Source of the DNA: Polynucleobacter sp. 73C-SIWE
GTDB taxonomy: Bacteria > Pseudomonadota > Gammaproteobacteria > Burkholderiales > Burkholderiaceae
Direction: 5' to 3'
Assembly (NCBI RefSeq): GCF_018882465.1
Contig: NZ_JACVOK010000001.1
Coordinates: 1-64,000, forward strand
Length of the DNA: 64,000 nucleotides
Part shown: positions 37,307 to 49,109 of the stretch, piece after piece
Layout: each line of letters starts with the position of its first letter
Position numbering within the stretch: the first letter of the stretch is position 1
The notes under the pieces: generated by a model
What the model was told of the DNA's origin: nothing
The model's input: the letters and a program-made list of their open reading frames with translations, nothing else
Database searches by the model: none
Made by a program: the position numbers and the translations under genes

Positions 37307-39097
37307 TTAAGACTGCAGCACTGCAACTGGTGCATCTTCGATAGATTTGGCGACAGGCTCAAACTCATTGACGCTATCAATCTCTGTTCCCATCGCAATA
37401 TTGGTAACACGCTCAAGAATTACCTCAACGACTACCGGCACTCTAAATTCAGTAATCCATGCTTCGGCTTGGGCAATCGCTGGAGCCAATTGATCTTCGC
37501 GCTCTACTCGAATAGCTTTGCAACCAAGTCCTTCAACCACTTTCACGTGATCAACACCGTAACCTTTAACGATGCCAGCACTTTCTGGAATATTGACGTT
37601 ATCAAAGGCTAATTGCACGCAGTAATCCATCTCAAAACCACGTTGCGCTTGACGGATCAATCCAAGATAACTGTTATTCACCAAAATTTGGATGAATGGC
37701 AACTTAAACTGCGCACCAACAGCTAACTCTTCAATCATGAACTGGAAGTCATAGTCGCCTGAGAGAGCCACGATCTTACGAGTTGGATCAGCAGCACGAA
37801 CACCCAAAGCCGCTGGCACTGTCCAGCCTAATGGGCCTGCTTGGCCACAGTTGATCCAATGGCGCGGTTTAAATACTTTTAAGAATTGAGCGCCAGCAAT
37901 TTGCGATAAACCGATAGTGCTCACATAGGTAACATCTTCGCCAAATGTCTGAACCATCTCTTGATACACGCGCTGCGGCTTCATTGGAGACTCGTTGAAG
38001 TTTGTCTTGCGCTGGTAGTCGATAGAATTTTTTCTACCCAAGCACTCGGCTGCCCACTCTGATCTATCTTTGAGCTTGCCAGCTTTTTTCATTTCTGTCG
38101 CAACTTCAATGAATAAGTCTAATGCAGCTTTCGCATCGGACACGATACCAAAGTCAGGAGTAAAGATTCTGCCAATTTGGGTAGGCTCAATATCAACGTG
38201 GATAAACTTGCGGCCTTTACAGTAAACCTCAGTTGAACCAGTATGACGATTCGCCCAACGGTTACCGATACCCAGAACAAAATCACTGGCCAACATGGTG
38301 GCATTGCCATAGCGATGTGATGTTTGCAAACCGACCATACCGGCCATCAAAGGATGGCTATCAGGGATTGAGCCCCAGCCCATCAATGTTGGGATAACAG
38401 GAATACCAGTAATTTCTGCAAACTGAACCAACTGATCTGAAGCGTCAGAATTAATCACGCCACCACCAGAAACAATCAATGGACGCTCAGATTCATTGAG
38501 CATTTCAAGCGCTCTTTCAATCTGCTTACGAGTTGCCTGTGGCTTATAGGCAGGCAATGGCTCATAGGTGTCGATATCAAATTCAATCTCCGCCATCTGC
38601 ACATCAATTGGCAAATCGATCAATACCGGACCAGGACGGCCTGAACGCATTAAATGAAATGCTTGCTGAAAAACTCGAGGAACCAATGCTGGCTCAAGAA
38701 CAGTAACAGCCATCTTGGTTAAAGGTTTAGCGATCGAGGCAATGTCCACCGCCTGGAAATCTTCCTTATGCAACTTAGCGCGTGGCGCTTGGCCAGTAAT
38801 GCATAAAATTGGAATGCTATCAGCCTGTGCAGAATACAAGCCAGTAATCATATCTGTGCCGCCTGGGCCTGAGGTACCAATACATACGCCGATATTTCCT
38901 GGGGCAGCTCTGGTGTAGCCCTCTGCCATATGAGAGGCGCCCTCTACGTGCCTTGCTAATACGTGAGCAATCGACTGACGCTCGCGCATTTGGGCATATA
39001 AGGGATTAATTGCAGCTCCTGGGACGCCAAAGGCTTGAGTAACGCCTTCTTTTTCCATCACCAACACTGCTGCCATTGCCGCCTTCATCTTTGCCAT
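37307..39097 (-). CDS. gcl: Glyoxylate carboligase (tartronate semialdehyde synthase)
   Basis: Gcl joins two glyoxylates to tartronate semialdehyde and CO2 with thiamine diphosphate and FAD. The 596-residue protein carries Val51 (RHVEGAS) where other ThDP enzymes have a catalytic Glu, the mark of true glyoxylate carboligases. The ThDP motif is the [12 protein letters not shown] segment with the following [12 protein letters not shown]. Good ribosome binding site (AGGAG). A LysR regulator is divergently encoded 135 bases away and a dyad (39177-39193) stands between them. With hyi it lets the cell assimilate glycolate-derived carbon, a plausible food from algae. Confidence 0.95.
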   Translation of the reverse strand: MAKMKAAMAAVLVMEKEGVTQAFGVPGAAINPLYAQMRERQSIAHVLARHVEGASHMAEGYTRAAPGNIGVCIGTSGPGGTDMITGLYSAQADSIPILCITGQAPRAKLHKEDFQAVDIASIAKPLTKMAVTVLEPALVPRVFQQAFHLMRSGRPGPVLIDLPIDVQMAEIEFDIDTYEPLPAYKPQATRKQIERALEMLNESERPLIVSGGGVINSDASDQLVQFAEITGIPVIPTLMGWGSIPDSHPLMAGMVGLQTSHRYGNATMLASDFVLGIGNRWANRHTGSTEVYCKGRKFIHVDIEPTQIGRIFTPDFGIVSDAKAALDLFIEVATEMKKAGKLKDRSEWAAECLGRKNSIDYQRKTNFNESPMKPQRVYQEMVQTFGEDVTYVSTIGLSQIAGAQFLKVFKPRHWINCGQAGPLGWTVPAALGVRAADPTRKIVALSGDYDFQFMIEELAVGAQFKLPFIQILVNNSYLGLIRQAQRGFEMDYCVQLAFDNVNIPESAGIVKGYGVDHVKVVEGLGCKAIRVEREDQLAPAIAQAEAWITEFRVPVVVEVILERVTNIAMGTEIDSVNEFEPVAKSIEDAPVAVLQS

Positions 39098-39176
39098 GAA
39101 TCATCTCCTCGTATAGATATGGACGAATCATCCTCAAATTCATCCCTATTGAGAACCTCACCAAATCTATATCTAG

Positions 39177-39193
39177 TATTCCGCCATGGAATA
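39177..39193. promoter_or_regulatory. LysR-type operator between gcl and its regulator
   Basis: TATTCC-GCCAT-GGAATA is a perfect dyad that fits the T-N11-A pattern of LysR-type regulators. It stands 80 bases upstream of the gcl ATG and 40 bases upstream of the LysR ATG, so it could serve both autorepression and gcl activation. The same half-sites and spacing recur at 41325-41341. Confidence 0.7.
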
Positions 39194-39232
39194 GTGTAAA
39201 AATAATATATCGCCACTGGAAAAACCCCCTGA

Positions 39233-40156
39233 ATGGATCGCGTACAAGGCATATCCCTCTTTATTCGAGTAGTGGAAACGGGCTCATTTAGCAAAGCTGC
39301 TGAAGACCTTGGCATTACTCAGCCTACTGCCACCAAATTTGTTGCCTCGATGGAGAAGCGTCTGGGGGCATTATTGCTGCATCGCAGCACGCGCGGAGTG
39401 ACCCCTACCGAAATCGGGAAGGTTTATTACGAAAAGTGCAAGCTGATTGCCCGTGAGATTGAAGAGGCTGATGACATTGCCTCATTGATGCAATCAAAAG
39501 TGCGTGGGAAGTTAACGATAAGCTCCTCTGTTGCTTTTGGGCGTCGGGTGCTAACGCCTTCGATTCTCGAATTTATGTCTCAACATCCAGAACTAGAAGT
39601 TAATCTCAATATGGATGATCGATATATCAATCTAGTAGAACAAGGCGTTGATTTGGCAATCCGTATGAGGCGACTGCCTGACTCTTCTCTGGGTTCTAGA
39701 TTTTTGGGGACTAATCCCTGGGTCTTGGTAGCTACCCCACAATATCTGAACGATCATTCCGTACCCCAGGCACCGGAAGATATTCAGCGACACCGGGCAC
39801 TCATCTATTCCACCGTTCAGGCTGACCATCGCTGGAATTTCACCGGTAAATCAGGCCAGTCGGAATCTATTGAGGTGAAAGGGCCATTCACATCCAACAA
39901 CCTCTCGTCGATCTTATCTGCCGCAAGAGCCGGCATGGGCTTAGCTGCCCTGCCCTCTTACGTTGCTCATCAGTCCATCAAAGATGGGATATTGAAACCT
40001 ATCCTTGAAGATTGGTCCTTACCAAGCCAAGAAATTCATGCAGTGTTCTCATCCCCCAAGCATGTGCCGACTAAAGTGAGTCGATGCATTGATTGGCTTC
40101 AAGGCCAATTTAAAGGAGAGTGGTGGAAAGGATTGCCCGCAGCAAAGTCTGAATAA
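39233..40156 (+). CDS. LysR-family transcriptional regulator
   Basis: The 307-residue protein has the N-terminal winged HTH (MDRVQGISLFIRVVETGSFS, KAAEDLGITQPTATKFVASMEKRLG) and a periplasmic-binding-like effector domain from about residue 90. It is divergent from gcl-hyi and is the likely regulator of that operon, with glyoxylate or a relative as possible effector. The dyad at 39177 and its twin before the PanE-like gene suggest a small local regulon. No effector can be assigned from sequence. Confidence 0.9.
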   Translation: MDRVQGISLFIRVVETGSFSKAAEDLGITQPTATKFVASMEKRLGALLLHRSTRGVTPTEIGKVYYEKCKLIAREIEEADDIASLMQSKVRGKLTISSSVAFGRRVLTPSILEFMSQHPELEVNLNMDDRYINLVEQGVDLAIRMRRLPDSSLGSRFLGTNPWVLVATPQYLNDHSVPQAPEDIQRHRALIYSTVQADHRWNFTGKSGQSESIEVKGPFTSNNLSSILSAARAGMGLAALPSYVAHQSIKDGILKPILEDWSLPSQEIHAVFSSPKHVPTKVSRCIDWLQGQFKGEWWKGLPAAKSE

Positions 40157-40182
40157 AAAAAATCCCGTCATGAAGACGGGAA
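40154..40182 (-). terminator. Terminator of the PanE-like gene
   Basis: TCCCGTC (40163-40169) pairs with GACGGGA (40175-40181). On the minus strand the stem is followed by TTTTTTTT. It overlaps the end of the convergent LysR gene's stop region. Confidence 0.85.
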
Positions 40183-40215
40183 AACACAACATAGAACTGC
40201 AGGACTTCTTTGGAA

Positions 40216-41238
40216 CTAGTGCTCGAGAGCAAGTTCGGGTAGTGCTAATCTACCTTGTGAGGTTTGAACCTTAGTATTTAACAGCTTCGTTAAGGCAAAT
40301 ACTGTACTTAAACAAGGCATTGGTGTCTTGGTGATGTGTCCAAGCTCAATCACCGAGCCAAGCAAGGCATCAATTTCTAAGCTATTGCCAGCCTCAAGAT
40401 CCTGAAGCATCGATGTTTTATGCTTGCCGACCTTTTCCGCTCCAGAAATTCTTCTCTCGATATCTACTCGAAATACAACACCCAACTTTTCGGCAATAGT
40501 TTGCGCCTCTTGCATCATGCAGCGCGCTAAATCCTTAGTCAGAGGATTTTTGCAAATTCCCTCAAGATGCTCATGGGTGAGTGCGCTAATCGGATTAAAA
40601 GTCATATTGCCCCAAAGCTTGAGCCAAATTTCTGAGCGAATGTCTTCTAAGATCGGGGACTTAAAGCCAGCATCGGCCATCACCTGAGAAATTTTTTGAA
40701 TACGTTCAGACTGAGAACCATCAAGCTCACCCAATGGGAAACGATTGCCCTCAACATGACGAATAACGCCTGGAGATTCAGCATAAGTAGCTGGGTACAC
40801 AACGCAACCGATCACATTGCGTGGATTAATTTTTTTCATAATCTGTCCACCAGCATCTACCGTCTCTACTGGCAAGTCTTCAAATTGGCCCGGCAGCTTT
40901 TGGAAATACCACCAAGGAATACCGTTCTGCATCGGGATAACAACCGTCTCAGGACCAACGATGCTGGCTAAGTCATCGACGATAGGCTCGATTTGATGTG
41001 CTTTAACGGCCAAGATGACAACGTCTGGTGTGCCAGCATCACGAATTTTCTCTACTGCAGTGACACGAGCAACAATCGGACGGGGCTCATCTTCCATGAA
41101 AAGGGTTATGCCATTTTTATGGATAGCCTCTAAGGTTTTACCTCTAGCCACAACGGTTACTTGATTTCCTGCTCTAGCTAACCTAGCGGCTAAATAGCCA
41201 CCAATTGCTCCACCACCCCCAATGACGCAGATTTTCAT
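40216..41238 (-). CDS. 2-dehydropantoate 2-reductase family protein (PanE-like)
   Basis: The 340-residue protein has a Rossmann motif at the start (CVIGGGGAIGGYLAARLARAG) and the ketopantoate reductase C-terminal domain with the conserved lysine and asparagine in WLKLWGNMTFNPISALTHE. By family it would reduce ketopantoate with NADPH in pantothenate synthesis, but the family also includes reductases of other 2-oxo acids. A dyad identical to that at gcl lies 87 bases upstream of its ATG, so it may be co-regulated with gcl and could handle a glyoxylate-pathway intermediate such as tartronate semialdehyde or hydroxypyruvate. That role is inference only. Confidence 0.85.
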   Translation of the reverse strand: MKICVIGGGGAIGGYLAARLARAGNQVTVVARGKTLEAIHKNGITLFMEDEPRPIVARVTAVEKIRDAGTPDVVILAVKAHQIEPIVDDLASIVGPETVVIPMQNGIPWWYFQKLPGQFEDLPVETVDAGGQIMKKINPRNVIGCVVYPATYAESPGVIRHVEGNRFPLGELDGSQSERIQKISQVMADAGFKSPILEDIRSEIWLKLWGNMTFNPISALTHEHLEGICKNPLTKDLARCMMQEAQTIAEKLGVVFRVDIERRISGAEKVGKHKTSMLQDLEAGNSLEIDALLGSVIELGHITKTPMPCLSTVFALTKLLNTKVQTSQGRLALPELALEH

Positions 41239-41324
41239 ACAGCCCCCTCAGAAATAAAAAATTAGATTAGGGGCATCTTCCGCAAAGTCTTCAGTGTTGT
41301 GAATACCAGGGATGCAATATGACA

Positions 41325-41341
41325 TATTCCTATGGGGAATA
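41325..41341. promoter_or_regulatory. Second LysR-type operator, before the PanE-like gene
   Basis: TATTCC-TATGG-GGAATA has the same half-sites and 5-base spacer as the operator at 39177-39193. The symmetry extends two more bases on each side (CA...TG). Distance to the downstream ATG (87 bases) is close to that at gcl (80). Confidence 0.68.
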
Positions 41342-41357
41342 TGTGCGCTTTTACTAG

Positions 41358-41543
41358 CTAGGAATCACTCCACAACTTTCCTGCAGTTGCCCAGTCGGAC
41401 TTTTTGACGTCCTGATAGATCACATCAACTGATGCTGCAGTGCAACCCATAATGTTTACCGCAGCCTCTGTAATGGCCTTGGCATATTCGCGCTTAACGT
41501 CATCGCTGCGACCCTCAAATAATTGCACCTGAATTAATGGCAT
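41358..41543 (-). CDS. 4-oxalocrotonate tautomerase family protein
   Basis: The 61-residue protein has the catalytic proline at position 2 (MPLIQVQLFEGRSDD), which becomes the N-terminus after Met removal, and Arg12 in the family position. Such enzymes move a proton between enol and keto forms of unsaturated acids. The specific substrate is not evident. It lies 12 bases after the class II aldolase gene, so both are probably at the end of the smc-zipA-ligA transcript. Confidence 0.88.
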   Translation of the reverse strand: MPLIQVQLFEGRSDDVKREYAKAITEAAVNIMGCTAASVDVIYQDVKKSDWATAGKLWSDS

Positions 41544-41555
41544 TGTTTTCTCCTC

Positions 41556-42320
41556 TTAGCTGGCTAACAAAATTCTTTGATACGCAGGCCATTCAAGCTG
41601 ACCCTCTTCATCACCATCACTGCAAAGCTGTTTATAAGTTAATTCGCAAATCTTTTGAGATGGGTGGACCAAATCTGTACTAGATCCTGATAAAACTTGG
41701 ATCCTACAGGCTTTATCTAAAACATCCATCAGATAAAAGGCTTGTTGAACAGACGTTCCACACACAATGCTGCCATGATTATGCAAAATGATTGCTTTTT
41801 TATTACCTAAACTTTTCACTAAATGCGCTTGCTCATCAGAAGATAGTGCCAGGCCTTGATAGTGGTGATAAGCCATATCTTCATAGAAACGCAATGCATG
41901 CTGTGAAATTGGCAAAAGACCTTGTGTTTGGGCTGATATAGCGATTACTGAATCTACATGCAGATGCAATACACACTTCGCATTATGGCGTGCAGCATGG
42001 ACTGCGCCATGAATTGCAAATCCCGTCTGATTTACAGGCCCCTCTCCTGCCAAGATCTGGCACTGAAGGTTTACCTTCACTAAATTTTGCGGAGTGACTT
42101 CATTAAATCGCAAGCCAAATCGATTCAGCAGATAGGCGCCATCTTCGCCTGGGACTGAAGCTGAAATATGCGTGTAAATACCATCATCCCAATTTTTTAA
42201 ATACGCCAATTGATAAGCAGTGGCTAAATCAATTCGGACCCGCTTCTCTTGATCGGAAATTGGACCTAAGCTAGCCCAGTGTTCTGAATTGAGATGGAAT
42301 GTTTGCTTTAGTAGGTTCAT
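41556..42320 (-). CDS. Class II aldolase/adducin family protein
   Basis: The 254-residue protein has the zinc-binding histidines in CVLHLHVDS and the HNHGSIVCG motif, and the N-terminal RIDLATAYQLAYLKNWDDGIYTHIS of the group. Relatives include fuculose-phosphate aldolase, OtnC-like phosphate-sugar aldolases, and adducin-like proteins with no known activity. The substrate is unknown; nearby glyoxylate and tautomerase genes hint at hydroxy-acid metabolism. It follows ligA by 12 bases. Confidence 0.88.
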   Translation of the reverse strand: MNLLKQTFHLNSEHWASLGPISDQEKRVRIDLATAYQLAYLKNWDDGIYTHISASVPGEDGAYLLNRFGLRFNEVTPQNLVKVNLQCQILAGEGPVNQTGFAIHGAVHAARHNAKCVLHLHVDSVIAISAQTQGLLPISQHALRFYEDMAYHHYQGLALSSDEQAHLVKSLGNKKAIILHNHGSIVCGTSVQQAFYLMDVLDKACRIQVLSGSSTDLVHPSQKICELTYKQLCSDGDEEGQLEWPAYQRILLAS

Positions 42321-42332
42321 ATCAAATGCGAT

Positions 42333-44357
<2,025 letters not shown>

Positions 44358-45413
44358 CTAGCTAAATAGTCTGCTAGCTGCAGAAGATCCAGCAGCAATG
44401 CCGGATTTCTCAAGATTGGCGTAAAGGACATCGAGATGCTGACGAATACTCACCACCGCAGCTTCACTCAGATTAATCCCATTGTCATCTACTAAGCGGC
44501 CATGAGATGCCTGAGAAATCTCAACACCTTCGCTCAGCATTCGTTCGAATGCTCGCTGCTCTTGGGAGACCAATGGAACCTCAAGTAATAAAGTCAGTTG
44601 CGATACTGGCGAATTAGGATCTAAATCAGCGCTATTAAAAATGAGGGTCCCATTGCTATAGAACTCATATTGTCTGCCGTTGCGAGCCAACTTGAAACCA
44701 CGTTGACGCATCAGAGCATCAAAATTACCCCACGGGCATGGCTCATCAAATAAAACATTAATACTTAATTGGATATCGCTATCAGCCGCCATCACATCCA
44801 ATTCTTTAGCACTTTCTAGCATCGTGCTCACGCTAGGCATATCAATCTGAGAGCCCAAAGTTTCAGCAAGTGCTTGTGCACGTGAACAGAAATCCGATAA
44901 CTCCAGTACTCCAATTGCCCCACGACGACTTGCCAATTGAATTGCTAACTGCAGCTCGGCATAAGAAGAATCAGGCTTGAGCTCTTCCCAGCTCTCAGCA
45001 GCATCTTGGTCTGCATTTAATCCCTCACAAATACATCGTACATTGGCTTGTACCTGCGAATCAGTCAAATCATTCAGCTCTTCCAAGATCTCTGAACCAG
45101 CAATGGCCTCGTCAAATCGAAGAGTAATGACGCAATCAATACGAGGGTCAATAGTAAATTTCTCTGGGGTAGAGCTTACTACTAAGGCGGTCCCGAAGCT
45201 TGGCTCAGTTCGCTCTGCATCTGAATCTGCAAAACCAGGTTCACGACGAGTACGCTCATCGGAAAATTCAGCTTGCTCATTTGCTTTTCGGCGAGCGCGG
45301 GCGTATTTTAAATTCAGAATGGCTACTGATATCACAATCAATAGTCCAATTGCGGCCAAAGCGAATTGCAAATCAGACAAACCTAATGTTGTCATGATTT
45401 GTTCTACGTACAC
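44358..45413 (-). CDS. zipA: ZipA-like cell division protein
   Basis: The 351-residue protein has an N-terminal membrane helix (about 14-34) and a C-terminal domain like the FtsZ-binding domain of ZipA (LSINVLFDEPCPWGNFDALMR onward), joined by a charged linker. It should tether FtsZ to the inner membrane at division. The start is GTG at 45413 with GAGG before it, one base from the smc stop; an ATG at 45395 lacks a ribosome binding site. Order smc-zipA-ligA is the proteobacterial standard and supports the name despite weak sequence conservation. Confidence 0.82.
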   Translation of the reverse strand: MYVEQIMTTLGLSDLQFALAAIGLLIVISVAILNLKYARARRKANEQAEFSDERTRREPGFADSDAERTEPSFGTALVVSSTPEKFTIDPRIDCVITLRFDEAIAGSEILEELNDLTDSQVQANVRCICEGLNADQDAAESWEELKPDSSYAELQLAIQLASRRGAIGVLELSDFCSRAQALAETLGSQIDMPSVSTMLESAKELDVMAADSDIQLSINVLFDEPCPWGNFDALMRQRGFKLARNGRQYEFYSNGTLIFNSADLDPNSPVSQLTLLLEVPLVSQEQRAFERMLSEGVEISQASHGRLVDDNGINLSEAAVVSIRQHLDVLYANLEKSGIAAGSSAASRLFS

Positions 45414-48400
45414 TTAGGCAGCCTCCACCATCGATACAGCAGATGCAATATCTACCGCCACAATTCTGGATACACCCTGCTCTTGCATGGTGACACCAAT
45501 CAGTTGATGAGCAATTTCCATAGTGATCTTGTTATGAGAGATAAACAAAAACTGTGTCTTATCTGACATTTTGGCAACTAGCTGTGAATAGCGCAAGGTA
45601 TTTGCGTCATCCAATGGTGCATCCACCTCATCTAGCAAGCAGAATGGTGCAGGATTCAAAAGGAAGAGTGAGAAAACCAAAGCAATTGCAGTCAAGGCTT
45701 TCTCACCACCAGACAGTAGGTAAATAGAGCTATTCTTTTTACCTGGAGGCTGCGCCATTACCTGAACACCGGCATCCAAAATCTCTTCGCCAGTCATGAC
45801 CAGTTCAGCGTGTCCACCACCAAATAATTCTGGGAAGAGTTTGCCGAAGTGACCGTTGACCTGGTCAAAAGTCCCCTGTAATAAATCCCGTGTCTCAGCA
45901 TCAATCTTGGCAATCGCATCTGTCAAGGTTTGCATTGCTTCATTCAAGTCAGCAGATTGTGCATCCAAGAACTGCTTACGCTCTCTTGAACTGGCTAACT
46001 CATCAAGGGCCGCCATATTCACTGGACCTAAAGATTGGATTTCAGTATTCAAGCGATTCACTTCGGTTTGAAGCGCGCCTACTTTTAAGTCTGGGCTGAA
46101 ATTGGCCTCGAGCGCACTGAGATCAGCCTCTGCATCTGATAACAAAGTTGCAAATTGCTCAAAGTTCAAGCGGGCAGCTTGTTCACGCAATTGCAAATCA
46201 ACAACCTTATCGCGCATTGGCTGCAAGCCACGCTCAATTTGCATACGAGCCTCATCAGCCTCACGCAATTGATGCAATAAAGCATCTTGTTCTGTACGAG
46301 CATTCGCTAGAGCAGCCTCACGTGCACTTCGAGCTAGCAACAAGCCTTGTAATTTATCTTGCGCTTCTTCATCACTCAAAGTGGCTAATTCTTGGGTAGC
46401 CAAGTCATGCTTATCCTGAATCTCCATGATCTGAGTACGCGCTGTACTTTGATCACGTTGCAAATCAGCAATGCGTTGCTGTAATGAGCGAGTTGCAAAT
46501 GCTGCTTCTTGTGCAGCCATCTCGGCAGCACGAAGAGATTCACGTAAACGATCACGCTCTTGCGTAGAGAGCTCTAATTTATCTTGGGCCGCCTGAAGAG
46601 ACTCTTGAAGCTCCTGCTTTGATTGCTCTGCTTGAGTCAACTCTGCAGCAGACTGCTCTTGATTTGCGCTGAGCTGCGTCATTTGTTGATTTAGCTCTGA
46701 TAACTCACTCTGAATTTGAGCAGCGCGTTGACTATATTGCTCTTCAGCCTGGGTAAGCTGCATTCTCTCTACTTCAAAACCATGCGCTTCTTGAACAGCA
46801 TGTTCAGCATGAATACGAGCTTGCTCTGCTGCCTGGTGCGCAGCTTGATAATTTGCAGAACATTGATCTAGTTCGCCTTGCAACTCGCTTTGCATGAGTT
46901 TTTGTGCGCGCAATTGCTTTTCAAGACTCTCCATCTCCTGGGCACGAGCCAACATACCGGCTTGCTCAGAGTCTGCAGCATAGAGTTGAACGCTAACGCG
47001 ACTAACTAGGTGACCCTGTTGGGTTACAAAAGCACCTCCCGCTGGCAATTTCTCGCGACGATGCAAAGCATCTTCTAAGCTGCTAGAAATATAAATATTG
47101 TCCAACCACTCTTGCAACACAGAGGTGAGACGTGCTGCACCAGCACTTTGAACACGAGTAAGGAGTGGCGTGAAATCTGCCGGCACTACTGTATGTGCAG
47201 GAGTAATTTCTTCTGTCAGCAAAATTGCCAAGCGACTTGGTGGAGCATCATTAGCTAAAGCCAATGTCTCTTGAACGCTCTTTGCTGTCACCGCAGCTAA
47301 ACGCTCGCGCAACACAGATTCCAAAGCAGCTTCCCAGCCGCTCTCAACTTTGAGCTCTTGCCAGAGACGCTTGCTCTCTTTGAGTCCTTTGCTCTCCAGC
47401 CATGGGCCAATCTTGCCTTGGGCTTGAACGCTCGCTTGCAAGGTTGTTAATGCGGTGAGCTTCGCTTCAGTTTGGGCGAGGTCTTGGTTCGCAGCTTGAA
47501 TCTTTTGTTGAGCGGCGTTTCGTGCCTCATCAGTAGCCGGAACACGTTGCTGTGTATCGGCTGCACGCTGCTTAGCTTCATCTACTTTGCGCTGAGCCAT
47601 AGCCTGGCGATCAATCGCCATTTGTAAAGCCTGTGCATCCGGCCTACGCATGCCATCTAATTCACTGGTAAGACGAGTCTCGCGCCCCTTTAATTCATCT
47701 GATTGCGCAGACATCGCACGAATACGCTCACCCAAACTTGCTAAACGCTGTTCAATCGATGCCAAGCTATCACGTGCATGATTTAATTCACGAGCAGATA
47801 CTTGGTAAGCCTCTTCACGGCTTGGCATTTGCTCTTGTAAGCTATTGAGGTTAGCCAACAAGGTTTGCTCTTTGTCTGCCGCTTCGCCAAGTTCATGTTC
47901 GGTAGTGCGTTGAGCTTGCGCAGCATCAGTCTCTTGAACAGTCCAGCGTTGTAACTGAGCTTGCAAGTCTTGAGTTTGCTGTTGCAAACGTTGACGTGCT
48001 TCTTGCACATAATGAATCTGTGATTCAACCTGACTCACATCAGAGTTGGTTTGATACAAATCTCCCTGCGCTTGAGAAACTTTATCTTGTAAAGAATATT
48101 GCTGGGTACGCATAGTTTCTAATTCAGCCTCGGCATGACGCAGCTTTGCTGTCTGCTCTTCCAAGCTTACCTGGGTATCACGGATACCATTGGCATGGCG
48201 CTCTTGCTCTTTACCAGCCTCGGTCTGACGCACAAACCAAAGTAACTGTTGCTGTGATTTCATTTGCGTAGAGAGCTCAGCATGGCGCTCAGCAACCGTA
48301 GCTTGTTTCTCTAAGCGAGTTAACTGCTGATCAAGCTCACGCAAGATATCTTCAACACGTGTTAAGTTTTCTACAGTGTCTTCCAAACGAGATGCAGTTT

Positions 48401-48935
48401 CTTTGCGACGCTCTTTATATTTAGAAACACCAGCTGCCTCTTCCAAGAAAACCCGCAATTCTTCTGGCTTTGCTTCTAAGATGCGATTGATAGTGCCCTG
48501 TCCAATAATGGCGTAACCTCTTGGACCCATACCTGTTCCCAAGAAAATATCTTGGATATCTTTACGACGCACTACTTGATTGTTGACGTAATAACTTGAG
48601 TTACCGTCACGAGTCAAAACACGTTTAATACCTAATTCTGTAAAAGCACTCCATTGGCCTTGAGCACGTCCTTCAGAATTATCAAAAATGAGTTCTACGC
48701 TGGCACGACCAGATGGCTTACGCAAACCAGAGCCGTTAAAAATCACGTCCTGCATCGATTCGCCACGTAACTCGCTGGCGCGGGATTCACCCAAAACCCA
48801 GCGGACGGCGTCAATAATGTTCGACTTTCCGCAACCGTTAGGACCTACAACGCCAATTAATTGGCCAGGCATTTCAAAATGGGTTGGGTCAACGAAAGAC
48901 TTAAAGCCGGAAAGTTTGATGGATTTCAGTTGCAC
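45414..48935 (-). CDS. smc: Chromosome segregation protein SMC
   Basis: SMC is the ATPase that compacts and separates chromosomes, with ScpA and ScpB. The 1173-residue protein has the Walker A motif GPNGCGKS (residues 31-38), two long coiled-coil arms rich in Gln, Glu and Ala, a hinge at about 510-660 (GKIGPWLESKG region), and the C-terminal signature YLLSGGEKALTAIALVFSL with Walker B CLLDEVDAPLDDAN. The start is GTG at 48935. First gene of the smc-zipA-ligA group. Confidence 0.97.
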   Translation of the reverse strand: MQLKSIKLSGFKSFVDPTHFEMPGQLIGVVGPNGCGKSNIIDAVRWVLGESRASELRGESMQDVIFNGSGLRKPSGRASVELIFDNSEGRAQGQWSAFTELGIKRVLTRDGNSSYYVNNQVVRRKDIQDIFLGTGMGPRGYAIIGQGTINRILEAKPEELRVFLEEAAGVSKYKERRKETASRLEDTVENLTRVEDILRELDQQLTRLEKQATVAERHAELSTQMKSQQQLLWFVRQTEAGKEQERHANGIRDTQVSLEEQTAKLRHAEAELETMRTQQYSLQDKVSQAQGDLYQTNSDVSQVESQIHYVQEARQRLQQQTQDLQAQLQRWTVQETDAAQAQRTTEHELGEAADKEQTLLANLNSLQEQMPSREEAYQVSARELNHARDSLASIEQRLASLGERIRAMSAQSDELKGRETRLTSELDGMRRPDAQALQMAIDRQAMAQRKVDEAKQRAADTQQRVPATDEARNAAQQKIQAANQDLAQTEAKLTALTTLQASVQAQGKIGPWLESKGLKESKRLWQELKVESGWEAALESVLRERLAAVTAKSVQETLALANDAPPSRLAILLTEEITPAHTVVPADFTPLLTRVQSAGAARLTSVLQEWLDNIYISSSLEDALHRREKLPAGGAFVTQQGHLVSRVSVQLYAADSEQAGMLARAQEMESLEKQLRAQKLMQSELQGELDQCSANYQAAHQAAEQARIHAEHAVQEAHGFEVERMQLTQAEEQYSQRAAQIQSELSELNQQMTQLSANQEQSAAELTQAEQSKQELQESLQAAQDKLELSTQERDRLRESLRAAEMAAQEAAFATRSLQQRIADLQRDQSTARTQIMEIQDKHDLATQELATLSDEEAQDKLQGLLLARSAREAALANARTEQDALLHQLREADEARMQIERGLQPMRDKVVDLQLREQAARLNFEQFATLLSDAEADLSALEANFSPDLKVGALQTEVNRLNTEIQSLGPVNMAALDELASSRERKQFLDAQSADLNEAMQTLTDAIAKIDAETRDLLQGTFDQVNGHFGKLFPELFGGGHAELVMTGEEILDAGVQVMAQPPGKKNSSIYLLSGGEKALTAIALVFSLFLLNPAPFCLLDEVDAPLDDANTLRYSQLVAKMSDKTQFLFISHNKITMEIAHQLIGVTMQEQGVSRIVAVDIASAVSMVEAA

Positions 48936-49046
48936 GGCGTACTTTGTAGGGAAAAAAGAGGTTTAAATAGGGGATAAATAATTAAAGCTAAAGTGGGAAG
49001 ATGATAGCAAGCTTGGGGCTCCTTAGACGTGTTTTCTCCCCATCGA

Positions 49047-49052
49047 TATAAT
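49047..49052 (+). promoter_or_regulatory. Candidate -10 box for dapD-dapE
   Basis: A perfect TATAAT stands 58 bases before the dapD ATG in the 174-bp divergent region between smc and dapD. The -35 region is poor, so this is tentative. Confidence 0.4.
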
Positions 49053-49109
49053 GATAAATCTACCTCCAGGGACAAAATCCCTTAACAATCTGATAGTTAA
49101 CTAAAAAGC

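Noticed and set aside
45856..46399. Several 60-80-aa plus-strand frames opposite smc
   Set aside because: They are by-products of the biased codons of the coiled-coil region on the other strand.
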